45,300 nucleotides of DNA from JBOHUC01 sp050733935 (GCA_050733935.1 JBOHUC010000013.1:1-45300), one strand, 5' to 3'; counted from the first letter of the stretch, positions 9,063 through 19,221 are shown. Program-made: numbers and translations. Notes: generated by a model from the letters alone, not told the origin.

Positions 9063-10240
9063 TTCGGAACCTCGATGGCCGGCGCCGCGATCGTCGCTTC
9101 GGCCCGCTTGAGAAGCTCACGGGCGATCACGAGCCTTTGAATCTCGCTCGCCCCTTCGTAGATCTCGGTCACGCGCGCGTCGCGGTAATAGCGCTCGACC
9201 GGATACTCCTTCACGTAGCCGTAGCCGCCGTGGATCTGCACGGCGCGATGCGCGACGAACGTCGCCGTCTCCGAGGCGTAGAGCTTCGCCATCGACGCAT
9301 CGAGCCGGTGCGGCCGGCCGTTCTCGCGCTTCCACGCCGCGCGCAGGACGAGGAGCCGCGCGGCCGCCACCCGCCGCTCCATCTCGGCGATCAGGAGCGC
9401 GACCGGCTGGTGCTCGAACAGCTTCTTGCCGAACGTCTCGCGGGTCTTCGCGTACGTGACGGCCTGCTCGAACGCCGCGCACGCGATGCCGAGCGCCTGG
9501 GCCGCGACGCCGATCCGGCCGCCGTCGAGGGTGGCCATCGCGATCGAATACCCGCGGCCCTCCTCCCCCAGACGATTTTCGGCCGGGACCCGGCAATCGG
9601 TGAGCCCGATCTCGACCGTGTCGGACGCGCAGAGACCCATCTTCTTCTCCCGCTTGCCAACGACCAGCCCGGGAGTCCCCGATTCGACGAGGAACGCCGA
9701 GATGCCACGCTTTCCAGCTTCGGCATTCGTCTTCGCGAACATCAGGTAGAGGCCCGCCCGCGCGCCGTTCGTGATCCAGTTCTTGGTCCCGTTCAGGACA
9801 TAGGCATCACCGTCCCGCCGCGCGCTTGCCCGGAGCGCCGCCGCGTCGGAGCCGGCGTTGGGCTCGGAGAGCGAGAAGGCCCCGAGCGTTCCGCCCGCGA
9901 GCGCCGGCAGGTACTTCTTCTTCTGCGCGTCCGTCCCGAACTTCGCGATCGGCCACGCGCAGACCGAGTTGTGCACCGAGATCATGATCGAGAGCGCGGC
10001 CGACACGCGCGCGAGCTCTTCGAGCGTGATGGCATAGCTCACCGTATCGTACGCGGCCCCGCCATACTCCTCGGGGATGAGCAGGGCGTAGAAGCCGACG
10101 TCGCGGAGCTTCGCGTACACCTCGTCCGGGTGGGCCCCCTCCTCGTCCCAGCGCGCGGCGTGGGGCGCGAGCTCGGCCTCGGCGAACTCGCGCACGGTGT
10201 CGCGGATCTGGCGATGATCTTCGGTCAGCCGGAAGTCCAT
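9059..10240 (-). CDS. Acyl-CoA dehydrogenase (third of the operon)
   Basis: The product has 393 residues from ATG 10240, overlapping the previous stop as TGATG. It is a full-length FAD-dependent acyl-CoA dehydrogenase, converting acyl-CoA to trans-2-enoyl-CoA with electrons passed to ETF. Visible signatures are FSLSEPNAGSDAAALRA (FAD/substrate loop), GTKNWITNG, the QIHGGYGY helix and the C-terminal EIYEGASEIQRLVIAR, where Glu362 is the expected catalytic base of the short/medium-chain type. This Glu argues against an isovaleryl-CoA dehydrogenase, which has its base elsewhere. A short tail rich in Ala and Pro follows. It shares the operon with two paralogues, so the three probably divide substrates by chain length or branching. 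Confidence 0.92.
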   Translation of the reverse strand: MDFRLTEDHRQIRDTVREFAEAELAPHAARWDEEGAHPDEVYAKLRDVGFYALLIPEEYGGAAYDTVSYAITLEELARVSAALSIMISVHNSVCAWPIAKFGTDAQKKKYLPALAGGTLGAFSLSEPNAGSDAAALRASARRDGDAYVLNGTKNWITNGARAGLYLMFAKTNAEAGKRGISAFLVESGTPGLVVGKREKKMGLCASDTVEIGLTDCRVPAENRLGEEGRGYSIAMATLDGGRIGVAAQALGIACAAFEQAVTYAKTRETFGKKLFEHQPVALLIAEMERRVAAARLLVLRAAWKRENGRPHRLDASMAKLYASETATFVAHRAVQIHGGYGYVKEYPVERYYRDARVTEIYEGASEIQRLVIARELLKRAEATIAAPAIEVPK

Positions 10241-11382
10241 CAGGCGGTCACCGCGTGGCGGGCGACGGCGAGCTTCTGCATCTCGCTCGTCCCCTCGTAA
10301 AGTGTTGTCACCCGCGCATCGCGCGCGAAGCGTTCGATGCCCTGCGACTCGTAGTAGCCGAGGCCGCCGTGCACCTGGATCGCGCGGTCCGCGTTCGCCA
10401 CCGCCGCCTCGCTCGCCGTCCACTTCGCCCGCGCCGCAAGCGGCGCGAACTCCTCGCCCCGGTCGCGTGCGAGCGCGGCCTCGTGCGTGAGGAGCCGCGC
10501 GACGTCGCGATCGATCGCCATGTCGGCGAGCATCTGCCCGATCGCGCCGAAGTTCGAGAGCGACTGCCCGAACTGCTGGCGCGTGCGCGACCACTCGATC
10601 GAGCGGTCGGTCACTTCGGCCGCGATGCCGGTCGCCTGCGCGGCGACTCCGATCCGGCCCACGTTGAGGCCGGCGAGCGCCACATTGAGCCCTTCACCCT
10701 CGGCCCCCACGCGCGAAGCCTCGGGCACGCGCACGTTCTCGAAGTGGATCGTCCTAACGTCCGCCGGATGAAGTCCCATGAGCCGGTCGCGCGAGCCGCG
10801 CGTGAGCCCGGTCGCGTCCCCCGGCACGAGAAACGCGGACAGTCCCTTTCCGGCCTTCGACGGGTCCGTGCTCGCAACGACCAGGAGCACCCCGGCGACG
10901 CCGCCGTTCGTCACCATGATCTTCTCGCCGTTCAGGACGTAGTCGCTTCCTTCGCGGCGCGCGCTCGTTCGCACGGCGCCCGCGTCGCTCCCCGCCCCGG
11001 TCTCGGTGAGCGCGAACGCTCCGAGCCGCTCGCCGCGCGCCATCGCGGGCAGCCAGGTCGTCTGCTGCTCCCGTGTTCCGAACTGAAGGAGCGGCACGCC
11101 GACGAGCGAGACGTGCACGGAAACCGCGATCGCGTGCGCGGGTGAGACGCGCGCGAGCTCTTCGAGTGCCAACGCGTACGCGAGCGTGTCGAGCCCGGCG
11201 CCGCCCGTGTCCTTCGGCCAGTGGATCGAGAGGAGCCCGAGTGCGGCCATCGGCGTGACGTGCTCCTCCGGGAAGCGACGCTCGGCGTCGAGGGCCGCGA
11301 TCACGGGCTCGATCGTGCCGAGCGCGAACGCGCGGACGGTTTCCCGGTAGGCCGTGTGCGATGCGGAGAGGGAGAAATCCAT
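10240..11382 (-). CDS. Acyl-CoA dehydrogenase (second of the operon)
   Basis: The product has 380 residues from ATG 11382, overlapping the stop of the 3-hydroxyacyl-CoA dehydrogenase gene (TGATG). It has the complete family layout: an N-terminal helical domain with AALGLLSIHWPKDTGGAGLD, the middle beta domain with LTETGAGSDAGAVRTSARR, and the C-terminal helical domain with QVHGGLGYYES and LYEGTSEMQ (Glu363 as likely base). Compared with its neighbours, the FAD loop reads TETGAGSD rather than SEPNAGSD, and the Trp usually found in GTKxWITNG is replaced (GEKIMVTNG), so its substrate pocket or cofactor contacts may differ. It is the most divergent of the three dehydrogenases in this operon. Confidence 0.9.
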   Translation of the reverse strand: MDFSLSASHTAYRETVRAFALGTIEPVIAALDAERRFPEEHVTPMAALGLLSIHWPKDTGGAGLDTLAYALALEELARVSPAHAIAVSVHVSLVGVPLLQFGTREQQTTWLPAMARGERLGAFALTETGAGSDAGAVRTSARREGSDYVLNGEKIMVTNGGVAGVLLVVASTDPSKAGKGLSAFLVPGDATGLTRGSRDRLMGLHPADVRTIHFENVRVPEASRVGAEGEGLNVALAGLNVGRIGVAAQATGIAAEVTDRSIEWSRTRQQFGQSLSNFGAIGQMLADMAIDRDVARLLTHEAALARDRGEEFAPLAARAKWTASEAAVANADRAIQVHGGLGYYESQGIERFARDARVTTLYEGTSEMQKLAVARHAVTA

Positions 11383-12227
11383 CACGAATACGAGTAGAAG
11401 CCGTTTCCGGACTTCCGGCCCAGACGTCCGGCAGCAACCATCTTCCGAAGGAGCGGACACGGCCGGTACTTCGAGTCGCCGAGCCCCTTGTGGAGCACCT
11501 CCATGATGTCGAGGCAGACGTCGAGTCCGATCAGGTCCGCGAGCGCGAGCGGTCCGAGCGGATGGTTCATGCCGAGCTTCATGACCGAGTCGATCGCCTC
11601 CTTCGTTGCGACGCCCTCCATGAGGCAGTACACGGCTTCGTTGATCATCGGCATGAGGACGCGATTCGACACGAAGCCGGGGTAGTCCTGCACCTCGACC
11701 GGCGTCTTGCCGAGCTCCTCGGTCCACGTCCGGACGCGCGCCGTCGTCTCGTCGCTCGTCGCGAGGCCGCGGATGATCTCGACCAGCGGCATGACCGGCA
11801 CCGGGTTCATGAAGTGCATGCCGATGACGCGGTCGGGCCGGCGCGTGACGGCCGCGAGCTCGGTGATCGAGATGCTCGAAGTGTTCGTGGCCAGTACGGA
11901 CTCGGGCGGGAGGACGGAGTCGAGCGAGAGGAACACGTCGCGCTTGATCTCGAAGTCCTCGACCACCGCTTCGACGGCGAGCGCGGCGCCCGCGAGGTCG
12001 GCCGCGCGCGTCGTCCCGGTGACGCGATCGAGGGCGGACTGCGCCGCCTCCGGCGTCAGCCCGCCCTTCTTCGCGATCCGTTCGAGGCTTCCCTGGATCG
12101 CCTGCTTCGCTTTGTCGATGCGGCCGGCGTTGACTTCGAGCAGGACGACGTCATGGCCCTTCGTGGCGAAGACCTGCGCGATGCCGTTTCCCATCGTGCC
12201 GCCGCCGACGACGGCGACGCGACTCAC
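11382..12227 (-). CDS. hbd: 3-hydroxybutyryl-CoA dehydrogenase
   Basis: The product has 281 residues, the normal length for this family. The start is GTG 12227, which overlaps the thiolase stop (GTGA). The N-terminal NAD site is GGGTMG (8-13). Catalytic residues fall where expected: His138 in GMHFMNPVPVMPLVE with Glu150, and Asn188 in PGFVSNRV. The C-terminal helical domain carries NHPLGPLALADLIGLD. It oxidises (S)-3-hydroxybutyryl-CoA or similar short 3-hydroxyacyl-CoA to 3-oxoacyl-CoA with NAD(P). It is encoded directly after the thiolase that uses its product, as in butyrate-type beta-oxidation operons. The expected enoyl-CoA hydratase is not next to it. Confidence 0.93.
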   Translation of the reverse strand: MSRVAVVGGGTMGNGIAQVFATKGHDVVLLEVNAGRIDKAKQAIQGSLERIAKKGGLTPEAAQSALDRVTGTTRAADLAGAALAVEAVVEDFEIKRDVFLSLDSVLPPESVLATNTSSISITELAAVTRRPDRVIGMHFMNPVPVMPLVEIIRGLATSDETTARVRTWTEELGKTPVEVQDYPGFVSNRVLMPMINEAVYCLMEGVATKEAIDSVMKLGMNHPLGPLALADLIGLDVCLDIMEVLHKGLGDSKYRPCPLLRKMVAAGRLGRKSGNGFYSYS

Positions 12228-13407
12228 GCCGGGCGTTCCACGGCCAGGGCAACGGCGTTCCCGCCTCCCAGGCAGAGGGTGGCGAGACCCGACCGGGCGC
12301 CCCGGTCCTCCATCGCATGGAGGAGTGAGACGAGCACGCGCGCGCCGGAGGCGCCGATGGGATGTCCCAGGGCCACCGCGCCGCCGTTCACGTTGACGCG
12401 GTTCCAGTCCCAGCCGAGCTCCTTCCCGTCCGCGAGTGCCTGGACGGCGAACGCTTCGTTCGCTTCGATCAGGTCGTAGCTGTCGAGCGGCCTCCCGGTC
12501 AACGCGAGGAGCTTCTTCACGGCGACGACGGGCGCGTAGAACAGCATCTTCGGATCGCCGCCCCCGGTCGCGTAGCCCGTGATGCGCGCGAGCGGCTTCA
12601 AGCTGCGGCGCTTCGCCTCCTGCTCCTCCATGACGACGAGCGCGGCCGCGCCGTCGTTCAATCCGGGGGCATTCCCCGCCGTGACCGTTCCGCCCTTCTG
12701 GAACGCGCTCGGAAGCTTCGCGAGCGACTCGATCGTCGTGTCGGGACGCACGGGCTCGTCGTCGGCGACGCAGACCGGATCGCCCTTCCTCTGCGGAATG
12801 TGCACGCAGACGATCTCCTTCTTGAACTTCCCGGCTTTCATCGCGGCGGCGGCCTTGCGATGCGACTCGACCGCGAAGCGGTCCTGCTCGTCGCGCCCGA
12901 TCTTCGAGTTTTCGGCCGTGAATTCGGCGAGCCCGCCCATGTGGCAGTCGTTGAACGAGCACCAGAGGCCGTCCTTGATGACACCATCCACGAGCGTCGT
13001 GTCGCCGAGCTTGACCCCCGTGCGTCCGGTGTACAGGTAGTGCGGCACGTTCGACATGCTCTCCATGCCGCCCGCGACCACGACCTTCGCGTCGCCCGCG
13101 CGGATCGCCTGGGCTGCGAGCATCACGGCCTTGAGGCCCGACCCACACACCTTGTTGACCGTGAGCGCACCCACCGCAGGGTCGATGCCGGCGGCGATCT
13201 GTGCCTGCCGCGCCGGAGCCTGGCCCGCGCCGCCCTGGACGACGTGGCCCATGATCACCTCTTCGGGATCGCTCGCTCCGAGCCCGGCGCGCTTCATCGC
13301 TTCCGCGATCGCGATGCCCCCGAGCTTCGGTGCGGTCAAGGGCGCAAGGCCGCCGAGAAATTTCCCGATCGGCGTGCGCGCTCCCGAGACGACGACGGCG
13401 GTGAAGC

Positions 13408-13411
<4 letters not shown>
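12224..13411 (-). CDS. Acetyl-CoA C-acyltransferase (thiolase)
   Basis: The product has 395 residues from ATG 13411, overlapping the upstream stop (ATGA). It is a degradative/biosynthetic-type thiolase: SGARTPIGKFLGGL at the N-terminus, nucleophile Cys89 in NKVCGSGLKAV, MESMSNVPHYL, His350 in GGAVALGHPIGASGAR and acid/base Cys380 in CLGGGNAVAL. The reaction is acetoacetyl-CoA + CoA to two acetyl-CoA, or the reverse. In the operon it sits between an acyl-CoA dehydrogenase and the 3-hydroxyacyl-CoA dehydrogenase, consistent with short-chain acyl-CoA oxidation. Confidence 0.94.
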
Positions 13412-14592
<1,181 letters not shown>

Positions 14593-14711
14593 GCGATCTC
14601 CGGGCTGGCCCAATGCGCAGGCGCGACGGAAAGGGACGGGATCCCACCGGGGCCCCGTTCCGGAGGGTCGGACGGCGCTGACGCTGGCGGGAATGCGGTG
14701 TCGGCCACGCC

Positions 14712-14740
14712 ATCTTACGGCCTCCGAGGCTTCGACTCAA
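14712..14740 (-). promoter_or_regulatory. Sigma-70-like promoter of the acyl-CoA oxidation operon
   Basis: On the minus strand TTGAGT (14740-14735) and TAAGAT (14717-14712) are separated by exactly 17 bases. The spacer contains a perfect inverted repeat GCCTC-C-GAGGC (14720-14730), a possible repressor site. Transcription would start near 14705, leaving a leader of about 110 bases before ATG 14592. Confidence 0.5.
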
Positions 14741-14788
14741 GCCCGGGGCCGGGCGCGCACTGCAAGCGGGGCAACGGCTTACGCGGTC

Positions 14789-15817
14789 TCAGGACTCCTG
14801 GAAGGGCGTCGTGACGTCGATTGCGAGCTTCCACGTTCCGCCGACGTTCCGCCACACACGCACGAACGCCCGCCGCTCGGGGCCGCGCTGTGCCGTGTCG
14901 GCGGGCGCGGAGCCTTTGGATGCGCTCGATTTGAGCTCGACCGACCCGTACGTGTATCCAAGATCGCCGGCTTTCGAGACGGCGCCGATCTCCGGGCTCC
15001 AGGACGCGATGCCTTTCGACCATTCGTCGGCGAATGCCTGGCCGGCCGCGGTGGCGCCGTGCGCGGTCGGCTTCCCCCACCGGTACACGCGGACGTCACG
15101 ATCGCCGTGCGCTTCGAGCGCTCCGCCCAGGCCCTTCGAGACGAGCAGCGCTTCGTAACTCCGCTCCGCGTCCGCGAGCGCATTGCGCGTCTTTTCGTGC
15201 GCACTGTTCGACAGCGGCTTCGCCCCGCCCGGACGTCCGCCCACGCGGCGCGCGGTCAGCGATTCGGGCTCGGGCTTCGGCAGGTCGCAGCCGTGATCGA
15301 TCAGGACTTTCCACTTCCCGTCGGCCTGCTTCTGCCACACGGACGTGAAGCGGCCGTACCACTCGGGCGCCTTGTCCTTCTCGAGCCGGAGCTCGGCCGG
15401 GCCAGTGGTCCATCCGAGATCGCCGCTCGTCGAGAGCTCCGCGTACGACGGTCCCCACAGGAGGAGCGGTCCCTTGTTCGACGGACGTCCTTTCAGGAAC
15501 TCGTGCGCGTTGATGGGGCCGGGCCGAAACATGACCGAGTTGTCCGCGAAGTTCTCGTAGAACGCGTCCCGGATGCCGGCCTCGAGCGCGCGGCGTGCGA
15601 ACGCGCGCTCGGCCTCGACGAGCGAAGCGACATCGGGCGGCAGCGCTTCGGATTTGGACACGATCAGAGCCTCCTGGGCTTGCGCGATCTCGAACGGGAG
15701 GACGCACGAGAGCACGAACGCGAGCGCGAACGCGGTGGCGAGTGCGAGGGAAAAGGCAGCCGGGCTGGGAGGAGCGACGCGGGGAGCGCGGGTCACGCGC
15801 AGCGCACGGAGCGGCAT
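14789..15817 (-). CDS. Secreted tandem NTF2-like (SnoaL/DUF4440-type) protein
   Basis: The product has 342 residues from ATG 15817, preceded by GGAG at 7 bases. Residues about 15-48 form a long hydrophobic export signal. Two similar domains follow. The first runs about 50-190: VEAERAFARRALEAGIRDAF, then MFRPGPINAHEFL, FTSVWQKQADGKWKVLIDHG. The second runs about 210-342: LADAERSYEALLVSKG, GDRDVRVYRWGKPTAHG, FVRVWRNVGGTWKLAIDV. Both show the SnoaL-like order of helix, harm/benefit strand and final W..W strand. NTF2-like domains bind small ligands or act as isomerases; without active-site residues I recognise, no function can be given. The gene stands alone between two operons on the same strand. 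Confidence 0.7.
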   Translation of the reverse strand: MPLRALRVTRAPRVAPPSPAAFSLALATAFALAFVLSCVLPFEIAQAQEALIVSKSEALPPDVASLVEAERAFARRALEAGIRDAFYENFADNSVMFRPGPINAHEFLKGRPSNKGPLLLWGPSYAELSTSGDLGWTTGPAELRLEKDKAPEWYGRFTSVWQKQADGKWKVLIDHGCDLPKPEPESLTARRVGGRPGGAKPLSNSAHEKTRNALADAERSYEALLVSKGLGGALEAHGDRDVRVYRWGKPTAHGATAAGQAFADEWSKGIASWSPEIGAVSKAGDLGYTYGSVELKSSASKGSAPADTAQRGPERRAFVRVWRNVGGTWKLAIDVTTPFQES

Positions 15818-15996
15818 GGCGACTCCATTCTGGCGAACGCACGGCGCGGCCCCGGACCTCCGCCGCCATTCGCGGAAGAAGCGTGCGCCCGATCGCGGAC
15901 GAGTCTGGCAGAGGCCGCGCGGGGCGGCCACGTCCGATTCCCGAAACGAACGGCGTTTGTCAGAGGTTTGACAGCCCGCGCCCGTCAGGCGCGGCT

Positions 15997-17148
15997 TCAG
16001 GCGCGGCGCAGGCGTGCCCGCCGGCCGAGCGAGGATGCGAGCACCTCCGCTTCGGCCTCAAGGGCCGTTCGCGTGTCACGGTCGAAAGCCCGGAACGGCT
16101 TGAAGCGAATCCTGAGCTCGTCCTCCGTTCGCTCCGACTCCCAGGTGCCCGCAATCGCACCGTTCACGAGCACGACCGGCGACACCCACCCTGCGGTGCG
16201 GAACACCTTCTTGTAGTGCGCGGGCGCGAGCACCGAATCCTTGGCCCGATGTCCGAGCAGGTACACGTCGAAGTGCGGAAGAAGCCGGACGTGCGGCGCG
16301 CTCGCCGCCCGGGGTTTCCTTCGGCCGCGTCCGCTCCGACGTCCTTCGACGGCCGCCGCGAGCACGAACGCACGCGATCCCTCGACCGAAACCTCGGTCA
16401 TTTCGCCTACGATCCGTTCCCACATCCGGCGCGCCTCCGGCGCGTAGAAACCGGCCCAGTACGCGAAGTCCCTCACGGTCGCAGGACCGTACGCGCCGAG
16501 ATAGCGCCGGGCGAGCTCCGCTTCGACCGTTTCAACCGGCATCGCGGCTGCACCGGGCGCCAGCCATTGATCCGTCCGCACGAACGTGACTTCCGTTCCG
16601 CGCGTCGGACCGAAACACACGCGGCCCTGGTAGACGGGACGGCGGATGATGCCGCCCCAGCTGTGCTCGATCCACGAGCGCGCTTTCTTCCCGTGGCGAT
16701 CGCCGACACGCTCGGCGATTCCGCGGCGCGTGAGCGGTCCGTCCGCGAGTGCTTCGACGATGTCGTCCCCCACTTCTTCGGCCTGGCGCACGTTCAATCC
16801 GCCGCGCGCGAGCCAGGCGTCAAGGTAGCGGATCCGAAGCAGTCCGCCGACTGCGGCGTAGAACGGGAGATCGCGCGCCGGCACGAGGTGGAGCGTTCCG
16901 CGCATCGTCCACGTCTTGACGAGCGTCCGGTCCTCGATCAGAGCGCGCTCGATCACACCATCCGTGACACCGGTCACGCGCGCCGCAAGCGAGAGTCGAG
17001 CCGCGGAGGCGACCTGCGCCTGCGCGCCCCCGATCGCGGAAACGACCTCGAGCAACGTCTTCGCGGGGACGCGTCGGTCGAGACGCTGCCCGGCGAGCCG
17101 GAGGTCGAGCGCCTCCGCCGCGCTCAGCTCGATCGGACGCGCGCTCAT
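15997..17148 (-). CDS. AlkZ/YcaQ-like winged-helix DNA glycosylase
   Basis: The product has 383 residues from ATG 17148, overlapping the CPBP protease stop (ATGA). It matches the winged-helix DNA-binding (HTH_42) family that contains AlkZ of Streptomyces and E. coli YcaQ, glycosylases that unhook alkyl crosslinks and bulky adducts. The catalytic motif of the AlkZ branch, QxQ, is present as Gln43-Ala-Gln45 in IGGAQAQVASAARL; the YcaQ branch has QxD. Other family features are RTLVKTWTMRGTLHLV and LLPHFDVYLLGHR. Proteins of this branch are often linked to self-protection against DNA-alkylating natural products; no biosynthetic cluster is visible here, so a general repair role is as likely. Confidence 0.8.
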   Translation of the reverse strand: MSARPIELSAAEALDLRLAGQRLDRRVPAKTLLEVVSAIGGAQAQVASAARLSLAARVTGVTDGVIERALIEDRTLVKTWTMRGTLHLVPARDLPFYAAVGGLLRIRYLDAWLARGGLNVRQAEEVGDDIVEALADGPLTRRGIAERVGDRHGKKARSWIEHSWGGIIRRPVYQGRVCFGPTRGTEVTFVRTDQWLAPGAAAMPVETVEAELARRYLGAYGPATVRDFAYWAGFYAPEARRMWERIVGEMTEVSVEGSRAFVLAAAVEGRRSGRGRRKPRAASAPHVRLLPHFDVYLLGHRAKDSVLAPAHYKKVFRTAGWVSPVVLVNGAIAGTWESERTEDELRIRFKPFRAFDRDTRTALEAEAEVLASSLGRRARLRRA

Positions 17149-18068
17149 GCGGGCCTCGGCCAGTACTTGCGAAACAGGTGAACGACGAGCGGCAACGCGA
17201 CGAGGAGCACGAGCGCGCTTCCAATCAGCGTGTTCCGGATCTCGACCGGGGTCATGTCGACGCCCTTCGGTTGGTTGCCTTGCGAGAAGGCAAGCTGGGC
17301 CGACCAGCCGAACGCGTTGCTCGCGGCATGCGCGAGGAACGGCGCCCACAACGTACGCGTGTGATGATAGAGGATGCACATCGCCATGCCGAAGATCGTC
17401 GAGCCGAACGGATCGCGCGTGAAGTGGAGCAAGCCGAACACGACGGACGAGACCACGATGCCGCGCGTGAGCGACCACTTCCGGCTCCAGCGCGGAAACA
17501 GGAGCCCGCGGAAGATGAACTCCTCGACCAGCGGGCCGAGGAGCACGACGATCACGAACTGCCCCGCGAGCGCGATCGGGCCAGCGACGGTGTAATCGAG
17601 ACCATGGATTTGCTCGAGCCACCCCGCCCATCCGCGCACCACTTCCGGAAAGAACTGGAACGCGAGGGCGACGAGACCGAACAGGAACGAGAGCTCGTTC
17701 GCGAGCAGGAGAGTCGCGACACCGAGGCTCACGAGCGCGATGCCCGGCGTGATCCCCCGGCGGAGCATGCGTCCCAGGTCGACGCCGCGCTTCCGCGCGT
17801 AGACGAGTGCCCCGAGCCCCATGAGCAGGAACTGCACGGCCTGCACCTCGAGATGAAACCACACGAGGCCGACGGTTCCGGCCCCGCGCGGCTGGAGCAG
17901 GAGCCCGATCCCCCACGTGAACGCGAGCGCGACGAGGAGAAGGAGCCCGAGCTCGAACGCGCTGAACGAGTCGAACGGATTGGGGGCTTCGGAGGGGGCT
18001 TCGGAGGGTGCTTCCGACGGAGCTTCCGAAGGGACCTGCGAAGGGACTTCCAGGAAGTCGTCGCTCAC
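17145..18068 (-). CDS. CPBP family intramembrane glutamic endopeptidase
   Basis: The product has 307 residues. The start is GTG 18068, overlapping the DinB stop (GTGA). After an N-terminal cytoplasmic segment with four SEAP repeats there are about eight membrane helices. The three CAAX-protease/Abi motifs are intact: VEEFIFRG (Glu182, Glu183, Arg187), FGLLHF (His215) and HAASN (His247, Asn251). These residues make up the metal-independent or glutamate active site in the membrane. Bacterial members process peptides or mature proteins, and substrates are rarely known. It sits between a DinB gene and a DNA glycosylase gene in one overlapping operon. Confidence 0.88.
   Translation of the reverse strand: MSDDFLEVPSQVPSEAPSEAPSEAPSEAPNPFDSFSAFELGLLLLVALAFTWGIGLLLQPRGAGTVGLVWFHLEVQAVQFLLMGLGALVYARKRGVDLGRMLRRGITPGIALVSLGVATLLLANELSFLFGLVALAFQFFPEVVRGWAGWLEQIHGLDYTVAGPIALAGQFVIVVLLGPLVEEFIFRGLLFPRWSRKWSLTRGIVVSSVVFGLLHFTRDPFGSTIFGMAMCILYHHTRTLWAPFLAHAASNAFGWSAQLAFSQGNQPKGVDMTPVEIRNTLIGSALVLLVALPLVVHLFRKYWPRPA
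17982..18047 (-). repeat. 12-bp tandem repeat coding for SEAP units
   Basis: Inside the CPBP gene, four tandem 12-base units encode SEAP-SEAP-SEAP-SEAP (residues 14-29), preceded by a decayed copy (VPSQVP). The units differ at wobble positions on one side and are nearly identical on the other, suggesting recent expansion by slippage. The stretch is a disordered cytoplasmic spacer. Confidence 0.75.
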
Positions 18069-18574
18069 CAGGTGTCTCCGCCCCCGGGCGGCGGCCACGC
18101 TCCGAGCATGCGCCGAAGGAGCGCGATCTGGCCGATGTGATAACTCGTGTGCTGGAGGATGGCGCGCAGCCCGTCGAGCCGGCTTCCCTTCTCCCCGGGC
18201 GCGGGCGCGGCCCCAAGCGGAGCCCGTTCGATCGCAAGCCCGAGTCGCGAAAGGCTCTCGCGATACGCGCGCACGAGGAGCTCCCACTCCGCAGCACTCC
18301 CGGGCGCGCGCGGACCGGGCCAGCTGTCCTGGTCGTGCGGTGGCCGGGGCGGGCTCGCGCCCTCGAACGTCGCAACGCAGAATCCGTTCCAGAAGATGAT
18401 GTGGTGCGCGAGCTGCTGGATCGTGTACGGAGAGCCCTCCGGCGAGCGGCCGGCGAGCGTCCAGTCGAGCCCGTCGAGCACGCGCGCCGGGTCGACGTGC
18501 GCGCCCGCGCCGGTCACGCCCCGTGTGAGCGAAGCACGGAGCACGGAGTCGAGGTTGGCGGCGGGCTCGGACAT
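18065..18574 (-). CDS. DinB family protein
   Basis: The product has 169 residues from ATG 18574. It is a four-helix bundle of the DinB/YfiT type. The three metal-binding histidines are visible: one in YTIQQLAHHIIFWN (His57 or His58) and His142 and His146 in HTSYHIGQI. Family members are thiol-dependent metalloenzymes (S-transferases using bacillithiol, mycothiol or other thiols) and are often induced by DNA damage. Here it leads an operon with a membrane protease and an AlkZ-like DNA glycosylase, a context that suggests a stress or detoxification role. The thiol substrate cannot be told. Confidence 0.82.
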   Translation of the reverse strand: MSEPAANLDSVLRASLTRGVTGAGAHVDPARVLDGLDWTLAGRSPEGSPYTIQQLAHHIIFWNGFCVATFEGASPPRPPHDQDSWPGPRAPGSAAEWELLVRAYRESLSRLGLAIERAPLGAAPAPGEKGSRLDGLRAILQHTSYHIGQIALLRRMLGAWPPPGGGDTW

Positions 18575-18720
18575 GGGTCTCTCGTCAGACGCGTGGGAAC
18601 CGTCGGAAGCGTGGGAAGCTTGGAAAGGCGCATTCTGACGAACCCCCGCCAGCCCGTAAAGGGTGGTGCGAGACGTCGTGCCGCTCCCGCAATCCCTCCC
18701 GCCCGGTCGGCCGATGCGCG

Positions 18721-18726
18721 TATCCT
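18721..18726 (+). promoter_or_regulatory. Possible -10 box of a leaderless GNAT transcript
   Basis: TATCCT ends 6 bases before ATG 18733, and there is no ribosome-binding site in between. This is the spacing expected when transcription begins at or next to the start codon. No -35 box is evident. Confidence 0.4.
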
Positions 18727-18732
18727 CCGCCC

Positions 18733-19221
18733 ATGTCGAAGGCCGCGTCCCGTGCCGTTCGCATCCGTCGCGCCGATCCCGCGCGCGATCTCCCCGAAGT
18801 GCGCACGCTGTTCCTCGAGTACGCGAGCTCGCTCGACTTTCCCCTCGACTTTCAGGACTTCGATGCGGAGCTCGCAGCGCTCCCCGGGGCGTACGCCGAG
18901 CCCCTTGGAACGATCCTGCTTGCAGAGACGGAAGAGGGAGTCGTGCTCGGGTGCGTGTCGCTCCGGCCGCTCGAGGCCGGAGCGTGCGAGATGAAGCGGA
19001 TGTTCGTGCGTCCGGAGGCGCGTGGGCGCGGCGCGGGACGCGCGCTCGGCAAGGCGATCATGGCCGAGGCCCGCGCCCGCGGATATCGCTCGATGCGGCT
19101 CGACACGCTCGACACGATGGTCGAGGCCATCGCGCTCTACGCCGAGCTCGGGTTCCGGCCGATCGCCGCCTACCGCTACAACCCGATGCCGAACGCGCTG
19201 TTCTTCGAAGCGGAGCTTTGA
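18733..19221 (+). CDS. GNAT family N-acetyltransferase
   Basis: The product has 162 residues from ATG 18733. The acetyl-CoA pyrophosphate loop is FVRPEARGRGAGRALGKAI (RGRGAG at 97-102), followed by RSMRLDTLDTMVEAIALY and the closing ELGFRPIAAYRYNPMPNA, the usual GNAT end. Such stand-alone enzymes acetylate an amine on a small molecule or protein; the acceptor is unknown. It is a single-gene unit on the plus strand between two minus-strand operons, with no Shine-Dalgarno sequence. Confidence 0.88.
   Translation: MSKAASRAVRIRRADPARDLPEVRTLFLEYASSLDFPLDFQDFDAELAALPGAYAEPLGTILLAETEEGVVLGCVSLRPLEAGACEMKRMFVRPEARGRGAGRALGKAIMAEARARGYRSMRLDTLDTMVEAIALYAELGFRPIAAYRYNPMPNALFFEAEL

Noticed and set aside
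15958..15973. TGTCA-N6-TGACA inverted repeat upstream of the secreted NTF2-like gene
   Set aside because: Its CRP-like geometry is suggestive, but it lies about 140 bases from the start, has only 5-base arms and no second copy, so I did not list it as a site.
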